Shown here one piece after another: positions 55,059 through 61,918 of a DNA stretch of 64,000 nucleotides. The first letter of the stretch is position 1, and each line of letters begins with the position of its first letter. The DNA comes from Gammaproteobacteria bacterium (GTDB taxonomy: Bacteria; Pseudomonadota; Gammaproteobacteria; Steroidobacterales; Steroidobacteraceae), in NCBI GenBank assembly GCA_016707425.1, contig JADJHU010000002.1:124001-188000 (forward strand). Direction: 5' to 3'. The notes beneath the pieces were generated by a model that was given only the letters and a program-made list of their open reading frames with translations, had not been told where the DNA came from and searched no databases. Both the position numbers and the translations under genes were made by a program.

Positions 55059-55436
55059 GTGCGCAATATCAATATTGATAACATAGGTCACAAGCCGCTG
55101 GTGTGGCTCGGGGACAGTCGTAAGGTCATCCGGGGCTTCCCGAAGGCGGCGCGGCAGCGCGCGGGACAGGAATTGTTGCGGACCCAGGAGCAGCGCGAGC
55201 CCTTCGACTGGAAACCGATGCCGACGGTTGGGCTTGGGGTGAAGGAGATTCGCATACGGGTAGCCGGCGAACGCCGCGTGCTCTATCTCGCGAAGTTCGC
55301 CGAGGCAGTCTACGTGATTCACGCTTTCGAGAAGAAGGTGCAGCGCACGCCGAAGCCGGACATCGAAATCGGGCGAAGCCGCTTCCGGCAGCTGATGGCC
55401 GAACGGAGGACGCGATGGCAGACAAGCTCAAGATGA
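55059..55436 (+). CDS. higB: RelE/HigB-type toxin (Gp49-like)
   Basis: About 125 residues from GTG 55059 (TTG 55056 also possible). The conserved text begins at PLVWLGDSRKVIRGFPKAARQRAG; the family's usual start is near here, so the first dozen residues are doubtful. WKPMPTVGLGVKEIRIRV and RVLYLAKFAEAVYVIHAFEKK complete the Gp49/HigB fold, including the basic catalytic face. Such toxins cut ribosome-associated mRNA. Toxin-first order with the antitoxin overlapping by 22 bp is typical of HigBA. Confidence 0.88.
   Translation: MRNINIDNIGHKPLVWLGDSRKVIRGFPKAARQRAGQELLRTQEQREPFDWKPMPTVGLGVKEIRIRVAGERRVLYLAKFAEAVYVIHAFEKKVQRTPKPDIEIGRSRFRQLMAERRTRWQTSSR
55067..55080. promoter_or_regulatory. 14-bp perfect palindrome over the toxin start
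   Basis: TATCAATATTGATA is self-complementary throughout and sits only 8 bp past the presumed GTG start of the toxin. HigA antitoxins bind palindromes of this kind in their promoter, so it is a good operator candidate. Its place inside the frame suggests that the true start may be further downstream. Confidence 0.6.
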
Positions 55437-55729
55437 CGCGCTCGAGCGGCAACGTATTCGCTGATCTGGGATTCCCCCCTGCCGAGGCGCAGAACCTGCT
55501 GCTGCGAACGACGCTCATGATCGCGATCGAGAAATTCATCGCCGACAACGACCTGAGCCAACGCGCTGCTGCAGCCCGGCTGGGCGTGACCGCGCCCCGC
55601 CTGAACGATCTCTTGCGCGGCAAGATCGAGAAGTTCAGTCTGGACGCACTCGTGACGATGCTCGCGCGCGTCGGCCTGCGCGTGGAGCTCAAGGTCAGCC
55701 GGGCACCGGCTCGCCGCAAAGCGGCCTGA
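55415..55729 (+). CDS. higA: HigA-type XRE antitoxin
   Basis: 104 residues with one helix-turn-helix (LSQRAAAARLGVTAPRLNDLLRGKIEKFSLDALVTML). It neutralises the overlapping toxin and probably represses the pair through the palindrome at 55067. This module sits inside the IS91-flanked catabolic block and may help keep the block in the population. Confidence 0.92.
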   Translation: MADKLKMTRSSGNVFADLGFPPAEAQNLLLRTTLMIAIEKFIADNDLSQRAAAARLGVTAPRLNDLLRGKIEKFSLDALVTMLARVGLRVELKVSRAPARRKAA

Positions 55730-55741
55730 CACGATCTCGTA

Positions 55742-55786
55742 GGCGCCAAGTGCGTCTTTCAAGGTCTTAGAGCACTTGCGCCTTTT
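55742..55786 (+). terminator. Rho-independent terminator after higBA
   Basis: Stem GGCGCCAAGTGC (55742-55753) with GCACTTGCGCC (55772-55782), one bulged base, followed by TTTT. It lies between the convergent higA and thiolase genes and could act in both directions weakly. Confidence 0.7.
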
Positions 55787-55810
55787 GCATGGCGCGGCTG
55801 TTGAGCGGCG

Positions 55811-56980
55811 TCAGTCCTGCCCGAGTACCATCGCGCCGGTCGGCACACCCACGCCGCTGCTGACCAGCACGTGATGGACCGATTTCGGCTGGTTGGTGGA
55901 CGTGCCGCGGATGAGCCGCGCGGCTTCCGCGATGTTGTTCATGCCGTGGATGTAGCCTTCGGAGAGCAGGCCGCCATGGGTGTTGTTGGGCAGGCGCCCG
56001 TGGATGTCGAGCGCACCGTCCCTCACCATGTCCTTGCCCTCGCCCTTGCCGCAGAAGCCGAAGCTCTCCAGCTGCATGAGGATTTCGGAGGTGAACGCGT
56101 CGTAGAGACACGCAGCGTCGATGTCGTCCGGGCCCAGTCCGCTCTGCTCGTATACGAGGCGGGCGGCCAGCTCCATCTCCGGCAAGGACTCGAGCTCCTC
56201 GCGGTAGAAGCTCGTCATCTGCTCCTGGCCGCGGGTCGAGGCCTGCACGACGCCCCGGATGACCGCGGGCTTCTGCTTCAGATCCCGCGCACGCTCGCGG
56301 CGGGTGATGAGGATCGCGCAGCCGCCGTCAGTCTCCTGGCAGAAATCGTACAGACGGAGCGGCTCAGCGATGATTCTGGAGGCCAGGTACTCCTCCATCG
56401 TCAGCGGCTTGCCGTAGAAGAACGAGCGTTTGTTGGTCTGCGCATAGTTGCGCTGGGAGATGGCCACCCGGCCGAGGTCCTCCGCCGTGGCGCCGTACTT
56501 GCGCATGTAGCGGTTGGCGATCATCGCGATCCACGAGCCGGGCGTCAGCATCCCGTAGGGGAGGTACCAGGACCAGTGAATCAGATCGCTGGAGACGATG
56601 TTGCCGGAAACGCCCTGCCCCATGCGCTGACCGGAGCGGCCGTTCATGGCCCGCCAGCAGACGACGTGCTTGGCGACGCCCGTGGCAACGGCCATCACGG
56701 CCTGGAGTATGGTGCCCACGGCAGCACCGCCGCCGTAGTTGATCTTGCTGAAGAGCTTCAGGTCGCCGGTCCCGACCGCGCGGGCCACTTCGATCTCGTC
56801 GGTGGAGTCCAGGGTGTAGCTGACCAGACCATCGACCTCGGAAGGGTCGAGCCCGGCATCGTCGCAGGCGGCCTTGATGCACTGTGCGGCGAGCGACAGC
56901 TCGGAGACGCCCGAGCTCTTCGAGAACTCGGTCACGCCGATGCCCGCGATGGCGGCTTCGTTTCTCAGAGTCGTCGGCAT
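55811..56980 (-). CDS. Thiolase-fold Ltp-type protein (probable aldolase or thiolase)
   Basis: 389 residues from ATG 56980. It has the thiolase layout (AAIAGIGVTEFSKSSG at the start; ACLYDAFTSEILMQLESFGFC). However, the usual nucleophile segment is KINYGGGAAVGTILQA with no cysteine, and the C-terminal motif is NTHGGLLSEGYIHGMN rather than GGxxxxGHPxG. Ltp2-like steroid side-chain retro-aldolases share exactly these features and need a DUF35 partner, which is the adjacent gene. I therefore favour an aldolase over a ketothiolase. Confidence 0.85.
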   Translation of the reverse strand: MPTTLRNEAAIAGIGVTEFSKSSGVSELSLAAQCIKAACDDAGLDPSEVDGLVSYTLDSTDEIEVARAVGTGDLKLFSKINYGGGAAVGTILQAVMAVATGVAKHVVCWRAMNGRSGQRMGQGVSGNIVSSDLIHWSWYLPYGMLTPGSWIAMIANRYMRKYGATAEDLGRVAISQRNYAQTNKRSFFYGKPLTMEEYLASRIIAEPLRLYDFCQETDGGCAILITRRERARDLKQKPAVIRGVVQASTRGQEQMTSFYREELESLPEMELAARLVYEQSGLGPDDIDAACLYDAFTSEILMQLESFGFCGKGEGKDMVRDGALDIHGRLPNNTHGGLLSEGYIHGMNNIAEAARLIRGTSTNQPKSVHHVLVSSGVGVPTGAMVLGQD

Positions 56981-56982
56981 GA

Positions 56983-57393
56983 TCAGGCTGCTCCTGCGAG
57001 TTTGAAAACCGGGAGCTTGAAGCCGTCCGGATCTTCGTGCATGACCATTTCCACCGGCAGATCGAAGTCGACGTCCTCCGGCGCACAGCCCACGAGCTGG
57101 GAGGTGAAGCGCGTGCCCTCCTCGAGATCCACCAGGACGATGATCAGCGGATACTCGTAGCCGGGAAACTGGGGATGGTGCAGAACGGTGTAGCTGCAGA
57201 TACGCCCCTTGCCGGAAGCCGTGACGAAGTCCCACTCCAGCGAGCGGCATGCTCCGCACATGGGCCGTGGCGGATGGCGCAAGGTCTTGCAGCTGCTGCA
57301 GCGCTGGATCGCCAGCACGCCCTGGCTGGCCTGCTCCCACCACCAGGCGTTGTCTTTTCCTAAAGCAGGCTTGATCCGAGAGGGCTTGGACAT
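56983..57393 (-). CDS. DUF35/OB-fold zinc protein, partner of the thiolase-fold enzyme
   Basis: 136 residues from ATG 57393 (the frame extends to 57495, but the added text is arginine-rich and unlike the family). A rubredoxin-like zinc ribbon (CSSCKTLRHPPRPMCGAC) is followed by the OB-fold strand set (GRICSYTVLHHPQFPGYEYPLIIVLVDLEEGTRF). It ends 2 bp before the thiolase-fold gene. DUF35 proteins such as ChsH2 form obligate complexes with Ltp-type enzymes. Confidence 0.9.
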   Translation of the reverse strand: MSKPSRIKPALGKDNAWWWEQASQGVLAIQRCSSCKTLRHPPRPMCGACRSLEWDFVTASGKGRICSYTVLHHPQFPGYEYPLIIVLVDLEEGTRFTSQLVGCAPEDVDFDLPVEMVMHEDPDGFKLPVFKLAGAA

Positions 57394-57440
57394 GGGTATC
57401 CCGTAGGCGTTGGGCTCGGCGTCATTATAACGTTGCGAAG

Positions 57441-58256
57441 CTACGGCTCGACGAGCTTCAGCTTCAGGCCGAACGTATCCTCGGGATCGAACCACGCGCA
57501 GCGTCGGGAGTCGGTCTCCTCGCCTTGTCCCATCAGGCGCAGCCCCGCCGCCCGCGCCTTCGCGATCCCGGCCTCCAGATCCGGCGTCGTGAGCGCGAGT
57601 GTGCGGATGCCCTCGCCTCGGCTCGCGAGACTCGCGGCCACGGGGCTCGCCGCCGACAGCGGCTGCGTGATCTTCACGCCGAGTCCGTTCATCGTCGTGA
57701 TCGCCTCGAGCTCGTCGATGCGGATGGGCTTGGGGAACTCCCAGCCGGTCAGTGCGGAAAAGAGCCCGACCGCGCGCGGCAGATCCTGGACGTAGAGCTC
57801 CACGTGATCGATGAGCTCACGGAAGGCGCTGTAGAGCGGATCATCGGGCCGCTGGCGCTGCGCGAGCTCGATGCTCAGTCCCATCGTGTCGCGCGCCTCG
57901 AACTGCGCCTGCACGATCCACTTGCCGAAGCCGACCTCCTCGCTGCCCATTCGGCTGCGGACTTTCAGGCCGAGCGCCTGCGCGCCGGGAATCGCCGCGT
58001 CGAGGTCCGCGACACGAAACGCCATGCCGAAGATGCCCATGCGGTCGCCGCGATGACCACCGACGATAGGCCGTGAGGGATCGCGCGGCTGCATGATCTC
58101 CATGCCGCCGCGCGTGTACCACACGGACCAGACGTTCCAGTCCTCGCTGCCGTAGGACTCGGTGTACTCGCCGCCGATCAGTGCCGTGAAAAGAGCCTTG
58201 GTCTTCTCCAGGTCGGGGACCAGGAGATGCAGATGATCGATGGCCTCGACTCTCAC
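57441..58256 (-). CDS. Tandem VOC (glyoxalase/extradiol dioxygenase-fold) protein
   Basis: 271 residues from GTG 58256, overlapping the nitroreductase stop by 4 bp. Two VOC modules are recognisable: AIDHLHLLVPDLEKTKALFTALIGGEY (about 4-130) and LIDHVELYVQDLPRAVGLFSALTGWEF (about 140-265), the second ending DPEDTFGLKLKLVEP. The histidine and glutamate positions fit a metal site, but the reaction (isomerase, dioxygenase or epimerase) cannot be told. Confidence 0.83.
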   Translation of the reverse strand: MRVEAIDHLHLLVPDLEKTKALFTALIGGEYTESYGSEDWNVWSVWYTRGGMEIMQPRDPSRPIVGGHRGDRMGIFGMAFRVADLDAAIPGAQALGLKVRSRMGSEEVGFGKWIVQAQFEARDTMGLSIELAQRQRPDDPLYSAFRELIDHVELYVQDLPRAVGLFSALTGWEFPKPIRIDELEAITTMNGLGVKITQPLSAASPVAASLASRGEGIRTLALTTPDLEAGIAKARAAGLRLMGQGEETDSRRCAWFDPEDTFGLKLKLVEP

Positions 58257-58912
58257 TTGCGTGACCAGCAGTTCCAGTGCACGACCTCCTGCACCGGCCG
58301 GCGTCGCGCCGGCTTGAAGTCCGTGCCGAGCGTGTAGGCCACCGGAAAGAGGCCCGCCTGCGTGCGGCGCTCGAAGGGAACCCCTAAGAGCTCGGCCATT
58401 TCGCGCTCCTTGTGCAGATGGATCGTGGTCCAGGCGCTCCCGAGGCCGCGACTGCGCAGCGCCAGCATGAAGCTCCAGACCGCCGGCAGGATCGAGCCCC
58501 ACATGCTCGCCTGCAGGAACGGACGGGCACCGTCCGGGCGGCCGGCGAAGGTCGGAATCACCAGCACCGGCACGCGATGCATGTTCTCGAGCAGATAATT
58601 GACGGACGCGGTCAGCCGCGCGTTCCCCTCGTCCGAGTAGTCGATTTTCGGGATGGTGGACGCGGCGGACTGAAGTTCCTCGAGGTGCTGGGCCATGCTC
58701 GCCGCGTAGAGCTGCGCAACGGCGGTGCGCACCTCGGGATCGTCGACCAGCACCCACTGCCAGGTCTGCTGATTCGAGCCATTCGGCGCCTGCAGCGCGA
58801 GGTTCAGGCACTCCTCCACGATGGCTCGCGGTACGGGTCGATCGAAATCGAGACGCCGGCGCACCGCGCGGGTGGTGGTGAGCAGCTGATCGGGGCTCAG
58901 TTCGAGCAGCAT
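58253..58912 (-). CDS. Nitroreductase-family FMN oxidoreductase
   Basis: 219 residues from ATG 58912. TTTRAVRRRLDFDRPVPRAIVEECLNLALQAPNGSNQQTWQWVLV is the FMN-binding start, and GSAWTTIHLHKEREMAELLGVP lies near the end. The family includes nitro-, quinone- and enone-reductases; in a catabolic cluster it may reduce an enone or ring double bond. The last residues overlap the VOC gene start. Confidence 0.88.
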   Translation of the reverse strand: MLLELSPDQLLTTTRAVRRRLDFDRPVPRAIVEECLNLALQAPNGSNQQTWQWVLVDDPEVRTAVAQLYAASMAQHLEELQSAASTIPKIDYSDEGNARLTASVNYLLENMHRVPVLVIPTFAGRPDGARPFLQASMWGSILPAVWSFMLALRSRGLGSAWTTIHLHKEREMAELLGVPFERRTQAGLFPVAYTLGTDFKPARRRPVQEVVHWNCWSRK

Positions 58913-58929
58913 GGGCGGCCTCCTCGCGG

Positions 58930-60108
58930 CTACCAGAACGAATCGGCGGCCTCGAGGCCGTGCTTGACGCTGCCGCCGGTGATGACCGGCTGCCAGTTGC
59001 CCCAGCCGCGGCCACCGCCGACCGGATCGGTGACCCGCACCGCCGTGTCGCGTATCTGGTGCAGGCGCCGGGCGTTCTCGGGCGTCGTGCAATCCCGGAT
59101 CCGTTCGCCATCGACGTGCAGCTCACCGCGCCAACCGCCGTGGTAGTGGCCATCGAAACCGAAGTAGAGGCCCGCACCGAGATGGAACCCCGTTTCCGAA
59201 AGCACCTCGACGTCCAACGGGCGTGCGGAGCCGTCGGCCATGCGGCAGTGCAGGCGTCCGCCCAGCAGGCGCCGGTTGCGCGGGTCATAGCGCAGCTCGG
59301 GCTCGATGTCCACGATGCGCTCGATGCGCCCGTCGGGGTGCTCCACCGCGGCCATCACGGTCTTGTGGCGGGCATTCGGCGTTTCCACGATCGCACAGTT
59401 CAGGAACAGCGCGTAGTGCGTACCGTCGGGACGCTCGAGATAGATCGGGCTCCAGACGAATTCGTAGTTCCCGCCTCCGAGACCATCGCCCAGCGGCTCG
59501 GCATCCGCGAGCGGCTGGCCGACGCCGTAGCGCACACCCCAGGAGTGATCCCGCGTCGACACCCAAGTATCGGGCCGGATCTCGGTGCGCACGCCATCGA
59601 TCTCGATCCAGCCGGAGGCGACGCCCGTCTGGTGATAACGCGCGAGTTCGGCCGAAACCCGGTGGCCATGGCGAATGTGCGTTCGATCCTCGAAGCGCGC
59701 CGGCACGCATCCCTCGAACAGCCAATCGAAGGCGATCGGCTGCACGTCGTTCTTCTCCAGAACGAAGCGCACCTTCTTCAGAGGCTCGACGACCTCGTAG
59801 CGCACCGGACCGATCATCGTGCGGTTCGGCTCGGGGGCGAGGCGGCGGCTCGCACGCACCGTGATCTGCTCCCTGCCGCGCGAAATGCCGGCATAGCAGT
59901 CCATGACGTTGCGATTCGTGTACTTGCCGAGTCCGAAGCCGAGCTGCAGGCTGCCGTCGCGCGCCATGGCCATCGCGCAGACCTTCTCCGTCCACGAAGG
60001 ATCGGTCGTCCCGACGCAGCCAAAGGAATCGATGACCTGATGACAGAACTGCTCGTCGGCTTCGGTCAGGGGACCGATCGGATTGCTGGATGGGCTCACG
60101 TTGCTCAT
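58930..60108 (-). CDS. AttH/CrtC-like double beta-barrel protein of unknown function
   Basis: 392 residues. No signal peptide. Repeated strand-rich text with conserved tryptophans and glycines (VSTRDHSWGVRYGVGQP; NYEFVWSPIYLERPDGTHYALFLNCAI) resembles the AttH/hydroxyneurosporene synthase fold (DUF7064/DUF7065-type). Members often accompany steroid and terpenoid degradation genes. Its start overlaps the kinase-like gene upstream by 4 bp, so the two are probably linked in function. Confidence 0.6.
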   Translation of the reverse strand: MSNVSPSSNPIGPLTEADEQFCHQVIDSFGCVGTTDPSWTEKVCAMAMARDGSLQLGFGLGKYTNRNVMDCYAGISRGREQITVRASRRLAPEPNRTMIGPVRYEVVEPLKKVRFVLEKNDVQPIAFDWLFEGCVPARFEDRTHIRHGHRVSAELARYHQTGVASGWIEIDGVRTEIRPDTWVSTRDHSWGVRYGVGQPLADAEPLGDGLGGGNYEFVWSPIYLERPDGTHYALFLNCAIVETPNARHKTVMAAVEHPDGRIERIVDIEPELRYDPRNRRLLGGRLHCRMADGSARPLDVEVLSETGFHLGAGLYFGFDGHYHGGWRGELHVDGERIRDCTTPENARRLHQIRDTAVRVTDPVGGGRGWGNWQPVITGGSVKHGLEAADSFW

Positions 60109-60731
60109 TCATTCGTCTCCGAGGGAGCCTTGCCGGCCAGCAGCGCTTCGATGAGCTGGCGGCCGTAGAGGTAGTCGTTGGTATCGGCCGAGCCTGTCCA
60201 TTCGCCGAACAGGATGCGTCGCTGGGAAATCCGGATCTCCACCAGCGACTGCTGCAGCAGCGCATAGGCGATGTACCAGTCGATGTCGTGCAGCTGCGTT
60301 CCGGTCAGGTGCTCGTAGGCTGCCGCCACTTCGTCGCGGCGCAGAAAGCCCGGCATCGCATCCCGGGCCGCCATCCTGGCGGCGATGTGCCGGAAATACT
60401 CGTGAAAGAAAATCAGATAGCCGACGTCGAACTCGCGAGGCACCAAGGCCGCTTTTTCCCAATCGAGCACTGCCGCCGCCTGGAAGTCGCGCCACAGAAT
60501 GTTCGCCGGCCGCGCATCGCCCCAGCATAGCACGGGCTCGCCTTCGCGCTCCGGCCAGCGCCTCTCGAGCCAATCGAAAAGCGCCTCTACGAGCGGAAAG
60601 CGCAGCCCGCTTCGGCCCCATTCGTAATAGGCCCGCTCGCGAGCGAAATGCCGCCGTAGCGAACTCTCGCCGCGATGATCGAGCTGCAGAAACGCCGCCT
60701 CCGCCGACGTCACCTCGATGCCGTGCAGGCC
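60105..60731 (-). pseudogene. Aminoglycoside-phosphotransferase-like kinase, N-terminus lost
   Basis: The C-lobe remains: LCWGDARPANILW (catalytic loop; Asp and Asn present), AVLDWEKAALVPREFDVGYLIFFHEYF (metal Asp) and a helical tail. The N-lobe with the ATP lysine should lie above 60731, but there the sequence changes to the IS91-like end. Members of this family phosphorylate diverse small molecules and CoA-pathway intermediates. As it stands it cannot be active. Confidence 0.85.
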
Positions 60732-61890
60732 GCGGATAGGAAGTTCAAACGGACTCTGCCATGCAGTCCACTTCGGGGAATGGGGCCTTATGTAGCGACC
60801 AGGCCAGTCGGCGCCCGCCTGAATCCGGCCGGATGGGCGTCAAGGCAGCCAGTCAGACGGTCGCCTGCCCCCTGAATCCCCACCCTTCCCGGCTTTGTCA
60901 CCGCGCAAACCACCCTCGCCCGCCGCCCACCAAAACGCCGGCACGCACCTGACCTGCCTGGCCGGCTTGCCGGACAGTGAGTAGTACGCCCCGGAAGCTT
61001 CGGATTCAGAGCAACCTGGGCTGCGACGGCGGCGCCCGTGCGCCGCGCGGTAGTTCGGCCTGGAACTGATCAGGAGCGGCTGTCTCCAGGTGCGCAAGGA
61101 TACTGGCGATCACCTCCGGCTCCTCGATGCTGGCGATGATCGCAAGCTTCCCCGCCGCAGCGGACACAGGCCTCGATCTCGATACCGAACACCCGCTTGA
61201 GCCTGCGCGCCCAAGTCATTGCCACGTGCCGGGGCGTCGGCGGCTTGGCCGGATCGGCTGCCGGGAGCGGCTGCGGGGCACCGATTCCCCGGTGCGCGGC
61301 CGTCACCGCCGCGCGCAGCTTGCTGTGCGGGGCGAAAACTCCGTGATAGCGCGTCAGGTGCATCTTCGGTGGCGGCACCAGCGCCGCGAGCCTCGCCATG
61401 AAATCCAGCGGCTCGAGCACGATGTGTGGTGCCGTCCCGGTATGGGGTCTTGAGCTGGTAGCGCACATGACCCGATGAGGTCATCGCCATGCGCTCGGTA
61501 GCCACCGGTGGTCGGCTCACATAGCGGCACAGGCGTTCGAGCTTCGGGCGCTGGTCGGGCGCGATGTCGATACCGGCGTGCAACGAGAACCCGCCGGCGC
61601 GGGCCGCCCCTTCAGGTCGCCCTCAAGGCCCTGCAGCCGGGGCGGCACCGTCTGCAGAGTGAACAGCTTCTGACCGGCTCTCGGGCCAACCGCAATGCGG
61701 TAGGTGATCGATGAGTCCAGCAGATCATCCAGCGGACCGCCTTCACCATCCCCGGCGAGCCAGGCGCTCTCGATGTCGCGCTCAACCAACCCGCGCCGCT
61801 CCAGCACGCGGCCGATGCGGGAGGCGATCTGCTCGACAAGCGCCTGCAACTCGCTCTGGCCGGGACCAACGACATGCCGGAACAGCGGCT
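60732..61890 (-). mobile_element. IS91-like element (copy 3, longest), 5' part missing
   Basis: 60732-61310 is a direct repeat of 38277-38853. The element then continues through the middle of the transposase to about 61890, where it gives way to phage-like sequence. The terminus GCGGATAGGAAGTTC lies at the 60732 side, downstream of the transposase, where IS91-family elements carry their replication origin end. Confidence 0.85.
61070..61890 (-). pseudogene. IS91-family transposase (N-terminally truncated, frameshifted)
   Basis: Middle block 61517-61890 (PLFRHVVGPGQSELQALVEQ; VGPRAGQKLFTLQT) and C-terminal block from about 61470 down (GTTHIVLEPLDFMARLAAL; LTRYHGVFAPHSKLRA). An extra C at about 61149-61153, absent from the copy at 38277, shifts the frame inside the zinc-ribbon region. 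The HUH catalytic domain is missing. Confidence 0.85.
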
Positions 61891-61918
61891 GGCCTGGGCC
61901 TGCGGCTACATAGACCCC

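Noticed and set aside
55811..56980. An ordinary acetyl-CoA acetyltransferase
   Set aside because: The catalytic cysteine and the GHP motif are missing, and a DUF35 partner is adjacent, fitting the Ltp group better.
57441..59288. A 615-residue protein ending in the VOC domains
   Set aside because: Its first half is an antisense-like shadow of the nitroreductase and AttH-like genes; the VOC protein starts at GTG 58256.
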